A stretch of 46,793 bases of DNA from Candidatus Symbiopectobacterium sp. 'North America' (lineage in GTDB: Bacteria; Pseudomonadota; Gammaproteobacteria; Enterobacterales; Enterobacteriaceae), in the NCBI RefSeq assembly GCF_015762685.1, contig NZ_PEHF01000023.1:1-46793 (forward strand), written 5' to 3'. The notes beneath the pieces were generated by a model that worked only from the letters and a program-made list of their open reading frames with translations, had not been told where the DNA came from and did no database searches. Positions 37,228-46,793 of this stretch are shown here, in pieces (positions within the stretch are counted from its first letter, which is position 1; every line of letters begins with the position of its first letter). Made by a program: the position numbers and the translations under genes.

Positions 37228-37491
37228 AATCTCTGCCCATTTCTCCACGGGATAGTGCTCTGCCTCTCAAATAGCGTGCAATCATACACGTAAACCCAAG
37301 AGCAAACAGTACCCTGCATGAAACCTGCTGGTTTTTAACGTATTGTTTTTGATCACATTAGAGGCAAATTCTCGGCATTCCGGTAAAAAAAGCCGCTAAT
37401 AGCGGGATAGAAAATCCTTTTTGGCGCTAGTGTTATAATTAGAATACTGCGTGATGGCATGCGCATACTTTTTCACTGTCAGGAGTTCACC

Positions 37492-38064
37492 ATGAGAATA
37501 AAACAGGGTATGTGCGGATTGTTGATGATGCTGCCACTGTATGGTTTGGCACAGACGACGAGTTCCGATGTTATCGAGGGTTATACCACGCAGCAGATTG
37601 CCGATGTGTTACCGAAAACGTTAGATGGCTTGCAGCGACGCACGGTTGAAGTGGTCTCGGATTACTATACTTTTCAGGTGGAATACGTTGATCCTGCTAC
37701 CATGCGTAAAGTACTGGTCACGCTTTATACCTTACCGGCAGATGCAAAAGGCAATATCCCCGTGGCATCCAGCGATCGTAATTTGGACGCAGTGGTCGCC
37801 AGTGCTGAAAAAGAAATGTTGCGTCAGCGTATCAAACCGGAAATGAAAGATCTAGCGATGCCGAATGCGCCCCAATTTCGCTGCCTGCAAACGATAATGA
37901 ATGAAAAAGTGGTGCACCAGGTGTGCTCAACCTTGTTTAAGGGGCGAGTGCTGGAGATCCAACCGGTCACTATGGTAAACGACAAAGCTTATGCGCCGGC
38001 GATGCAACGCTGTGAGGAGTGGGTGGTAAAACTCGGTAAAATCATGAGCAATGCAGTGAAATAA
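37492..38064 (+). CDS. Hypothetical exported protein, 190 aa
   Basis: I do not recognise it. It has a signal peptide (MRIKQGMCGLLMMLPLYGLA) and a predicted mature domain of about 170 residues, with YTTQQIADVLPKTLDGLQRR and a later cysteine pair region (QFRCLQTIMNEKVVHQVCS, then QRCEEW), so a periplasmic disulphide is likely. ATG 37492 follows AGGAG by 6 bases. It stands alone, convergent with the DJ-1 gene, with a bipartite palindrome at its 3' end. Intact. Confidence 0.75.
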   Translation: MRIKQGMCGLLMMLPLYGLAQTTSSDVIEGYTTQQIADVLPKTLDGLQRRTVEVVSDYYTFQVEYVDPATMRKVLVTLYTLPADAKGNIPVASSDRNLDAVVASAEKEMLRQRIKPEMKDLAMPNAPQFRCLQTIMNEKVVHQVCSTLFKGRVLEIQPVTMVNDKAYAPAMQRCEEWVVKLGKIMSNAVK

Positions 38065-38112
38065 AGCACAGTAACAGGCTGGCGAGCCAGCCTGGCGTTG
38101 CTGACATCCACC

Positions 38113-38202
38113 GTCATTCCCGCGAAGGCGGGAATCTTTTGCCGAAGAAACGTGTTCATTCTCACAGAGATCCCAGGCTTTCGCCGAGGACGACGAGGGG
38201 AG
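38113..38202. repeat. Dispersed bipartite palindrome (modules A and B)
   Basis: Module A (GTCATTCCCGCG-AAGG-CGGGAATC) is followed by module B (AGATCCCAGGC-TTTCGCCGAGGACGACGAGGGG). Nearly identical to the copy at 23089-23176 in both modules and part of the linker. It sits between two convergent genes. Confidence 0.75.
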
Positions 38203-38251
38203 AAAGTGACTTTGCCGTCAATCTGAGGTTGGTTCGACAACCTGTTTTGCA

Positions 38252-38847
38252 TCAGTCAGGGTTTTCTGTCCAGTCAAACTCCAGTTGTCTGGCGGTTCTT
38301 TCTGCCAGCGTACGTCCCGCAAAACGCTCGACCAGATGCAGGCTCATATCAATACCAGCAGAAATCCCTGCTGATGACACAAACGCCCCTTGATCAACCC
38401 AGCGCACATCACTTTTCACGTCCAAGTTCGGGAACATCATCTTCAAATCGGCAATGTCTTCCCAATGGGTGGTTACCGAACGGTTGTCAAACAGTCCGGT
38501 TTTGGCGAGCAAAAAAACACCAGTGCAAACAGATGCAGTAATGGTTGCTTGCGAGATTTGGCGAGTAAGCCAGTCAATAACCGCGGTTTTTTCTATCTCT
38601 GCGGTAACCACCCCGCCGGGGACAATCAGACAATCCAACGCAGGGTGATCGTCGAGGGCGTAGTCGGAATCGATCTTTAATCCAGCACGTGCGCGCACTG
38701 AGGCACGCTTTTCTCCGAGCGTGAACACGCTAAAACGCGGTTCGGATCCACCTGCCACACGCGTTGCGCAGGTAAAGACTTCATAGGGCCCTGCAAAATC
38801 TAATACCTCAACATTATCAAAACATAAATTCCAATTTGCAGCGTCAT
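38252..38847 (-). pseudogene. DJ-1/PfpI family protein, N-terminal frameshift
   Basis: The long open frame (38252-38758) lacks the first 30 residues of the family. These are found upstream: from ATG 38847 the start TLQIGIYV is followed, after a 1-base shift in a T-run near 38822-38825, by FDNVEVLDFAGPYEVFTC, which joins the open frame. The DJ-1/PfpI core has ALDCLIVPGGVVTAEIEKTA and the nucleophile-elbow cysteine in ASVCTGVFLLAKTGLFD. The family includes isonitrile hydratase-like and GlxA-like sensor proteins. One missing T restores the 198-codon gene, so a sequencing or assembly error is also possible. Confidence 0.78.
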
Positions 38848-39062
38848 TGCCGGCTCTCCGCAGGAAGGGTCATCTTTTGGATGGTATAACCTGGTGCAGA
38901 AAAAAGAAACGTCAAACCAGCAAGCACATAGTGCTTACAGGTAGGGTTATGGTAGTTGCTTATTCCGAAAATTAAGAAATGCTACATATTTTCGTACTGC
39001 CATTATCACTCTGTTGTAGTATATGCTGGTATGTATTTCTCGTTTACTTGGTATCAAATTTC

Positions 39063-39082
39063 GGCACGTTTTATTGCGTGCC
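39063..39082 (+). promoter_or_regulatory. Hairpin in the leader of the small membrane-protein gene
   Basis: GGCACG...CGTGCC, a 6-bp stem with an 8-base loop, lies about 20 bp before the ATG at 39102. It could affect translation initiation. The spacer 38848-39101 has no gene I can support. Confidence 0.4.
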
Positions 39083-39101
39083 ACTTTAGCGTGAGGTATT
39101 T

Positions 39102-39335
39102 ATGCAACGACAGAAGTGGTTTAGCGTGTGTGTCCTAACTATTCTGCTGATGACGACAGGAACCTGGACTTTGCACTTTTTCTTGGATGGCGGGGCTGTC
39201 AAAGGGATTGCCTGTTACTTTGTAAAACTGATGAGCGGAATTACGCCACTGGCGGCAATCCGCTCTGTGGTTATGCCCCAACATGGCCCTAAGATCATGT
39301 TGGGACGCCAGAAGAGCCTTACTGCACGATCCTAG
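39102..39335 (+). CDS. Small single-pass membrane protein, unknown
   Basis: A 77-residue frame with one membrane segment near the N-terminus (WFSVCVLTILLMTTGTWTLH) and a short periplasmic tail. ATG 39102 follows GTGAGG. The layout of one N-terminal membrane helix plus LDGGAVKGIACYF faintly recalls MgrB, the PhoQ feedback inhibitor, but only one of its two periplasmic cysteines has a counterpart. The last 25 residues run into a hairpin (39277-39304), so the original stop may have been lost. I cannot assign a function. It is convergent with katG. Confidence 0.45.
   Translation: MQRQKWFSVCVLTILLMTTGTWTLHFFLDGGAVKGIACYFVKLMSGITPLAAIRSVVMPQHGPKIMLGRQKSLTARS
39277..39304. terminator. Hairpin between the small ORF and katG
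   Basis: CCCAACATG / CATGTTGGG, a perfect 9-bp inverted repeat with a 10-base loop, lies inside the end of the small frame, 45 bp from the end of the convergent katG. It may be a bidirectional terminator, though it lacks a strong T-run. Confidence 0.45.
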
Positions 39336-39348
39336 CTCCGAATAACCG

Positions 39349-41619
<2,271 letters not shown>

Positions 41620-41673
41620 TTAAGCGTAGTCATCTTGTGGACATTGTTAAAATCGAAAAAGGCAACTATTACG

Positions 41674-41688
41674 ATAGTTTTTATCTAT
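41674..41688. promoter_or_regulatory. OxyR-like half site upstream of katG
   Basis: ATAG-TTTTTAT-CTAT matches one half of the OxyR binding pattern (ATAG-N7-CTAT), about 127 bp upstream of the katG ATG. The second half does not match well at the expected 7-base offset. The 505-bp spacer between katG and cheV otherwise holds only AT-rich DNA and one spurious 77-codon frame. Confidence 0.35.
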
Positions 41689-42052
41689 GTTTATTTATGA
41701 ATCGATAGGTCGAGTGGTTTATGGCAAGGTAGGAGATGACAAAGCACGCTGGGTAGCCGGCAGGTTAGCACGTCGGCAGATTTTTATGTCTGAAGAGTGA
41801 ACAGTAAAAAACAAAAGCCACTGAAATAAATTCATAAATATTATAGTTTTATAATATCTCATTGATTTTAATGGCATGAGGTTGTTACTGAAGCGCTCAT
41901 GTTTTTGTCGATAGCGGTCGATAACAGATAACAGGGAGTTGAAGAATGCCACGGATAGCTTACAGTGAAAGGGCTGTACCTTGTCATCTGAACTCGGACG
42001 ACGCGCGACACCTCGCTACTGCACATAAATACGCATTCTTATTGAGGGTATA

Positions 42053-43006
42053 ATGGATAATTTTCAAAAAGAGATAGATGAGAGAACAAATCTCACTTCC
42101 TCCAATAAATTTGAACTGCTGTTGTTCCGTTTGGGCCCCGCTACGCAGGGTGCCGAGTCTGAGTTGTACGGTATCAATTTGTTTAAACTACGCGAAATCG
42201 TGCCGATGCCCTCGCTGACCAAAGCGGCGGGCATGAAACCGCCGATGATGGGTATGGTGAACATTCGCGGGCAGGTCATTCCGGTTATCGATCTGCCAGC
42301 GTTGCTGGGCTGCGAGCCAAGCACTGGATTGAACATTCTCCTCATTACCGAGTATGCGCGCAGCACGCAGGCTTTTGCCGTGGAATCGGTGGATGATATT
42401 GTGCGTCTGGACTGGAGCCAGGTGCTGGCCGCTGAGAATGGGGTTAATTCAACCTACATTACCAGCATCGCACGATTGGATGCCGATAAATCCAGTAATC
42501 GCCTGGCCTTGGTACTGGACGTAGAATAGATTCTGCACGACATGAATCAGGTCGATCGCGACATCAAAGAAGATAAATTGAAAACCAAAGGGTTCCGCCT
42601 GAAACCGGGCACAGTAGCGATTGTGGCAGATGACTCCAAGGTGGCTCGCTCCATGCTGGAACAGGGCTTGAGCGTCATGCAGATCCCCACGTTGATGCAT
42701 GTCACTGGTCAAGAGGCCTGGAACAAGATTCAAGCGATGGCGAAGGAAGCTCAGCAGGAAGGGCGTCCGATTACGGATAAGATCTCCTTTGTGCTGACGG
42801 ACCTGGAAATGCCGGAAATGGATGGTTTCACGCTGACCCGTAACATCAAGCGTGATGAGTTCCTTAAAAAACTACCGGTGATTATTCACTCTTCACTCTC
42901 TGGCAGCGCCAATGAAGATCAAGTGCGCAAGGTGGGCGCGGATGCTTATGTGGCGAAGTTTGAAATTAATGAATTGGCAGAGGCGATTCACTCTGTTTTA
43001 GACTGA
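42053..43006 (+). pseudogene. cheV: CheV chemotaxis coupling protein, one in-frame stop
   Basis: CheV couples chemoreceptors to CheA, with a CheW domain and a receiver domain. Here ATG 42053 after GAGGG opens the CheW domain (SELYGINLFKLREIVPMPSL, MMGMVNIRGQVIPVIDLP) up to TAG at 42527 (LVLDVE-stop-ILHDMN), where Gln is likely (CAG to TAG). The receiver follows in the same frame (VAIVADDSKVARSMLEQGL, phospho-acceptor Asp in SFVLTDLEMPEMDGF, Lys in AYVAKFEINELAEAI). Without the stop the protein has 317 residues, close to normal. It implies a chemotactic ancestor. Confidence 0.92.
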
Positions 43007-43070
43007 TATTGTTGCCAATATTGAATATTCATGCCGCTGGTGCTTTGGTGTGCATCCGCGGCATTTTACA

Positions 43071-43964
43071 TTATGCCTGTTGTGGTGTTTTGGAACACAG
43101 CCAGATACCAAAGACAATCAGTAGTGCGCTGACCAGATGAAAGGTTTCCAGCGTGGTATTGAGGAACACCAGACTAAATACCCCGCCCGATAATGGAATC
43201 AGGTGGGTATAGATTTCTCCCCGCGTCGCGCCAATATCGCCGATACCTCTGTTCCAAAAGACATAGGAGAGCCATGACGGGAATATTACCAGATAGGCCA
43301 ACCCGGTTAAAAAATCCCCGCGAAAGTAAGGCGCTACGTCGAGAGAGGGAAGGTCGATGACATGAATAAACACTAAGGGAATAAGCAATATTGCACCGAG
43401 CAGTGCGCTAACGTCCACAAATGCGTTGCCCGGTATACTTTTATCTTTTTTCCTTAAAAAAGTGCAATAGAACGCCCAACTGAGCGCCGATCCCATTGTC
43501 CATAAATCTCCCCGATTGAGCGCGCTAAAGGTTTCAGGCGTGGAGAGTTCTCCCTTTACCACCAGATATAACACGCCACCGGTGCTGAGGATGACGCCGA
43601 GCATATTGTTACGAGAAACAGGATCGTTGAATACTAAACGGTTAAGCAATAGTACGACGACTGGCGTTACTGACATGTAAATTGCAGCGTTTAACGATGT
43701 GGTATATTGCAAGCCAATATAAAGCGTCAAGGGAAAAAGGACTTGCCCGCATACGGAGAGAAAAAACAGGATCCCTATCGATGCCCGCATCGTTGGCCAG
43801 TGCTGTCGCACCTGTTTGAAATAAAGGGTCATCAACAGGATCGCGGTAATAGCCCAGCGCGCTTGTGTCATGATGATTGGATCGGCTCGTGTAACCAGAA
43901 CATGGCCAACAACGTAATTTCCCCCCCAGAATAGGGCTGCCATGGTGAGTAAAAGATAAGGCAT
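43071..43964 (-). CDS. EamA/DMT family transporter
   Basis: A 297-residue inner-membrane protein of the drug/metabolite transporter superfamily, with about ten predicted helices and two EamA repeats. Typical blocks are LLTMAALFWGGNYVVGHVL at the start, VTPVVVLLLNRLVFNDPVS and GVILSTGGVLYLVVKGELS, with the second repeat from about residue 150 (GDLWTMGSALSWAFYCTFLR). These proteins export amino acids or metabolites; the substrate is unknown. It is intact and stands alone, divergent from the AT-rich island. Confidence 0.9.
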   Translation of the reverse strand: MPYLLLTMAALFWGGNYVVGHVLVTRADPIIMTQARWAITAILLMTLYFKQVRQHWPTMRASIGILFFLSVCGQVLFPLTLYIGLQYTTSLNAAIYMSVTPVVVLLLNRLVFNDPVSRNNMLGVILSTGGVLYLVVKGELSTPETFSALNRGDLWTMGSALSWAFYCTFLRKKDKSIPGNAFVDVSALLGAILLIPLVFIHVIDLPSLDVAPYFRGDFLTGLAYLVIFPSWLSYVFWNRGIGDIGATRGEIYTHLIPLSGGVFSLVFLNTTLETFHLVSALLIVFGIWLCSKTPQQA

Positions 43965-44555
43965 GATTCCATTCTCTTAATTAGTGTATTGGCGATGATT
44001 TATCATTGGTATAAAGTTGGCAATGATAAAAATCAATAATGATTAATTTAAATAACTGTTTGTTTACTGATGGGGGCGCTGTTTCCATTTTTCGAAAACA
44101 TTATATGTGATGATGGGATTGATTTTTTATGAATTTATAGTGTTAACGCCTGATTATAAAATAGTGAGTGGTGATTATTATTTTGTTGGATATTAATAAT
44201 ATACCATTGATTTGATGATATTGAAGGGGAAATGCCGCATTGTATCACGTTTAAAGAAGTCGATCTCAGCTATTCTCATTTTGTGAGTGTCTGTGATAAA
44301 TCAGAGTCTGATGATGTTATTCGATTAATAAGAAATAATAAGGGCGAAGTTTGTTTGTCATCGAATTACTCTATAGCTGAACATGCTATATTGTTTGTTT
44401 CTAAGATTCCATGGCTCTCTGATTTTAAATGCATATCTAACTATAAACAAGAAATTGAGTTCCAGCAACACGATGCAGTTATAGCTTTTTTAGAAACATT
44501 GAATAAAGGGTTCGGTAATACGTTTTCACTTGACCGTTTGCCAGAGGTTAAATCT

Positions 44556-44563
44556 GGGGGGGG
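44556..44563 (+). repeat. G8 homopolymer at the break between two frames of the effector-like gene
   Basis: Eight consecutive G lie in an otherwise AT-rich gene (about 36% GC by eye). With 9 or 6 G the reading frame continues for another 125 codons; with 8 it stops 7 bases after the tract, at 44568-44570. Such tracts switch surface and effector genes on and off by slippage in several host-associated bacteria. Confidence 0.8.
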
Positions 44564-45332
44564 TATTTGAAATGTAAGAATATTACTAAGTACTTAACAT
44601 TAGCATCTAAAATAAACCCTTCATCATTTACCGCCAAATATTGTAATCAAGAAAACCTTATATTTATGAAAGAAGGACTGGTTCATAATTTTCCAGAAAT
44701 TAACAGGGAGTTTTATGATTTTCTATCTGGAAAGGATGATGGGGTTTTAAAAAAATCCCACGATGAAATAAACCATCAGGTAAATGAAATTTTACAAGCT
44801 AATAGAGTCCCTGGTAATATTTATAATGCCATTAAGGCCCGGATGTTGGAGTTTTTAAATATAAATGCATTAGGGAATAATTATTCGTTGGACGCTCTGA
44901 AATGCTATTTTTATACCTTATCTGGTTCGAATAAAAAGAAATAAGGCCTTAACCAGGTTCCTGAAAAACCGTTTGCGTTGAAAATGAATGAAAGGTTAGC
45001 TCTACTCAATATATCTATAGGTGATGATTCGTGTGCATTAGATAACTTGCTCTGCGATGTTTTTTTACTCAATGATAAACTAAAATTAAAAAGTAGTGAA
45101 GATAAAAATCTGTTGTGTAGCGGTATGTATGCTTATTTAGCGAAGCAGTTCTACGATGGCCTTATAAGAGACTCTATCGATAAAGCGAATTTAGAACGGG
45201 GGCATTCTGAGCATCTCGCTCCATTATCAGTTCCGGTAACACCTTATGGTTTGCCAGAATCGTTATCAGATACGTTAAGTATTGACAGTTTTTTTAGTTC
45301 AGTATGCAGTGAAGACGATGATATCTTTGGCT

Positions 45333-45464
45333 GACAGTGATTATTTTCCACCAGCGCCAACGCCAGAAGAACTTGAACTTTTACAGGGTGATTTGTCAGA
45401 TATTGATGATTTTTCTCCACCACCAACAGCGGAAGAACTTATTTTATATCAAGAGGCTCCATCA
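45333..45464 (+). repeat. Two tandem 66-bp units encoding ActA-like FPPxPTxEEL repeats
   Basis: Unit 1 (45333-45398) encodes DSDYFPPAPTPEEL + ELLQGDLS. Unit 2 (45399-45464) encodes DIDDFSPPPTAEEL + ILYQEAPS. They align over all 22 residues without gaps. The core F-P-P-x-P-T-x-E-E-L is the consensus of the four EVH1-binding repeats of Listeria ActA (FPPPPTDEEL, FPPIPTEEEL), including the acidic residues after the prolines. Unit 2 has Ser in place of the first Pro. Confidence 0.75.
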
Positions 45465-45646
45465 GAGCCCTATGAGATAGATAGTCTTTACGGTTCAGCG
45501 TCAGACGAATCCAGTAGTGATAATGAAGCCTATTTAACAGGTAGAGAAACTGCGAGGCTATTATAAGCAGTAATGTATTTTTTGATTTCATACTTTCAGA
45601 TATGTTAAAGGAAAATAAAATTTTACATCTATCGGGAGGGAGATTA

Positions 45647-46036
45647 ATGACAAATGCTGGTTCGGAAAGACAAATTCATTTTTTAGGTGAAAAGCTAGGG
45701 TTAGATCTTAAATTAGATGAAAAACAACAGATTTTATTATTAATCGATGGTAAATACCCAGTGTCACTACAACTTGATGATGGGAAATGGTATTTTTATG
45801 GCATGGTGCGCCATTTGATAAATGAAGATATTCCATGCGCTTTCTATCAAAAAATTCTCATAGAGAATTTTAAAGAATTACGCTCAGGAATAGGGAGTCT
45901 GTGTCTAAATGAATCATCTGATATTCTCATGTACGTCGGTGGGGCTGGAAAGACGAATCACAATGCGGATGAGTTGTACGAAAGTTTAAATCAGTATATG
46001 CAGCGTTTGGACAGTTTGCGTGCAGCCTGGGAGTAA
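45647..46036 (+). CDS. Putative class I type III secretion chaperone (CesT-like), 129 aa
   Basis: Small acidic protein directly downstream of the effector-like gene. The start at 45647 (MTNAGSERQIHFLG) follows a strong GGAGGGAG site; an ATG at 45602 has none. Predicted order is helix (ERQIHFLGEKLGL), strands (QQILLLIDGKYPVSLQLDD, WYFYGMV), helix (FYQKILIENFKELRSGIG), strands (SSDILMYVGGAG) and helix (ADELYESLNQYMQRLDSL). This is the alpha-beta-beta-beta-alpha-beta-beta-alpha plan of CesT/SycE chaperones, which are 110-150 residues and encoded beside their effectors. I base this on size, fold order and position, not on a sequence match. The gene is intact. Confidence 0.5.
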   Translation: MTNAGSERQIHFLGEKLGLDLKLDEKQQILLLIDGKYPVSLQLDDGKWYFYGMVRHLINEDIPCAFYQKILIENFKELRSGIGSLCLNESSDILMYVGGAGKTNHNADELYESLNQYMQRLDSLRAAWE

Positions 46037-46143
46037 GAGTGGTTTAGAAAGGTCATTCGTCACGCAGAAACAGTAGAAACAAATTGGAAAACCTTCCCTG
46101 CGAAAGGCTGCGAGCGGGGAAGATTGCCGTTATGGCATTGCAT

Positions 46144-46729
46144 TTAATCTGAGTTGGCTTGTGTCGAATTTGCGGCAGTGACGAGAATGGGCTTAATATT
46201 TATTCCAGTGATGCCCAATGCCAGCGTGATCAGCGGGGCGGCAATGTTAAAGATGGCAAAAGGCATGTAGGCCATGGTAGAGACACCGAGCACAGCCGCC
46301 ATATAAGCAACACAGGAGCTCCAGGGAATCAACAGCGAAGTAACAATACCCGCAAACTGCTCTGGAAAGGTTTTCCGGTGCCAACCCTCGTCGGGCAAAT
46401 TCAGATTTGAATAAGCGAGTGGGTAAGAGCAGAGCAATGTATTGATCGCCTGCGGCAATGTTTAAACCAATAGCCGTAGCAACGACCGAGGCAATCAAGC
46501 GGCCGACCGTTCTGGCCCGTAATAACAGCAGTGTAACCAGTTTGTTCCGCAGACCAAAATCATCCACCATAATGCCAAAGGTAACTGCACCGATGATGGG
46601 CCAAATGGTCAGCAACATGCTATCCATGCCACCGCGCGACAGCAGCGCATCGATCTGCTCAATCCCTGAATTCTCTTGAAAACCTGTTGCCATTGCTGTC
46701 CATATGGCTTTTATGGCAAGCAGTGGTGC
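46144..46729 (-). pseudogene. Na+/H+ antiporter NhaC family, truncated and frameshifted
   Basis: C-terminal half of an NhaC-type inner-membrane antiporter. Readable parts are AMATGFQENSGIEQIDALLS, RGGMDSMLLTIWPIIGAVTF, AGDQYIALLLPTRLFKSEF and, after a 1-base shift near 46350, IPWSSCVAYMAAVLGVSTMA to the C-terminus. The 5' half is missing: the sequence is interrupted at 46730 by the terminal repeat, and stop codons lie just upstream in frame. It was probably cut by an insertion and has since taken a frameshift. The spacer 46037-46143 has no gene. Confidence 0.85.
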
Positions 46730-46793
46730 TGTAAGTATCCCGGTAAACCGAACCATTCACTTTTAGAGATCTTCTGACATACTGATTATGTCC
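46730..46793 (-). repeat. Right copy of 64-bp inverted repeat at the window ends
   Basis: Exact reverse complement of bases 1-64. The boundary with NhaC sequence falls at 46729/46730, and the NhaC-like frame now begins at an ATG supplied by the repeat (MVRFTGILTAPLL). This supports an insertion into the nhaC-type gene. Confidence 0.6.

Larger units (their letters stand above)
44232..45566 (+). pseudogene. Putative host-directed effector with ActA-like proline-rich repeats (three lesions, or phase-switched)
   Basis: Four open frames (44232-44570, 44567-44944, 44984-45334, 45318-45566) fit one ancestral gene of 444 codons. The first ends just past a G8 tract (44556-44563); one more or two fewer G fuses SGGG to YLKCKNITKYL. 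The second and third are in the same frame, separated by a single TAA (44942). The third and fourth join if one G near 45329 is dropped (DDDIFADSDYFPP). The net frame change is zero. ATG 44232 follows GAAGGGG. The N-terminal 350 residues match nothing I know. Residues 368-411 hold two 22-residue proline-rich units, then an acidic Ser/Asp tail. Codon use and low GC are foreign to the neighbours. Type III effector status is inferred from the downstream chaperone-like gene. Confidence 0.6.

Noticed and set aside
41719..41952. 77-codon minus-strand frame between katG and cheV
   Set aside because: No ribosome binding site or family features; it lies in AT-rich spacer DNA and probably arises by chance.
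44232..46036. Phage or plasmid gene cluster as explanation of the AT-rich island
   Set aside because: No integrase, replication, structural or toxin-antitoxin features; the ORFs join into one gene plus a chaperone-like gene.

Overview
The window reads as an Enterobacterales chromosome, close to the Sodalis / Pectobacteriaceae side by gene content: galF, gnd, amn, mgtA, katG, cheV and a yjbEFGH operon, all with enterobacterial-length proteins. Its striking property is decay. About 14 of some 38 genes carry in-frame stops, frameshifts or deletions while their neighbours stay intact. This is the pattern of a bacterium that recently became host-associated. The genus is my inference; no rRNA or other taxonomic marker is present. 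The two ends of the window carry the same 64-bp sequence in inverted orientation, so it is probably one contig lying between two copies of a mobile element.

Layout. 1-0.7 kb: element end and an unrecognised remnant. 0.7-5.8 kb: surface-sugar genes, rmlA-rmlC-rmlD on the minus strand, divergent from galF and gnd (no rmlB here). 6.1-10.1 kb: an intact yjbEFGH exopolysaccharide operon, followed by a dead MASE2-type diguanylate cyclase. 11.4-18.2 kb: an unknown 197-aa gene, an intact RpiR-type regulator, and a wholly dead operon (polyamine-type ABC importer plus an M24 peptidase-like gene). 18.3-22.9 kb: a methyltransferase and a divergent AraC regulator sharing a Fur-box-like site, a Tat-exported beta-carbonic anhydrase with a damaged active-site motif, and amn. 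23.2-28.4 kb: a sugar cluster of a broken GH31 glycosidase, an ExuT-like transporter and a LacI regulator. 28.4-31.3 kb: mgtA with a candidate leader peptide. 31.8-35.7 kb: a GntR/UTRA regulator with a tandem operator array, a dead fumarase/aspartase-superfamily lyase and a dead DASS anion transporter. 35.8-43.0 kb: a second dead diguanylate cyclase, a secreted unknown protein, a frameshifted DJ-1/PfpI gene, katG and a dead cheV. 43.1-44.0 kb: an EamA exporter.

The most unusual part is the AT-rich island at 44.2-46.0 kb. Four short overlapping or adjacent ORFs join into one ancestral gene of about 444 codons if one base in a G8 tract, one stop codon and one further base are corrected. Its C-terminus has two tandem 22-residue units built on F-P-P-x-P-T-x-E-E-L, the core of the EVH1 (Ena/VASP)-binding repeats of Listeria ActA. 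Directly downstream is an intact 129-aa gene with the size and predicted fold order of a class I type III secretion chaperone. I read this as a decayed or phase-switched host-directed effector with its chaperone. At the right edge lies a truncated, frameshifted NhaC-type antiporter.

How the parts fit. Free-living functions (motile chemotaxis through CheV, c-di-GMP synthesis, scavenging of polyamines and unusual carbon sources) have been lost by single point mutations. Envelope polysaccharide, Mg2+ uptake, peroxide defence and nucleotide metabolism remain. Several regulators (RpiR, LacI, GntR) now sit beside dead or partly dead target operons, and their operators are still readable.
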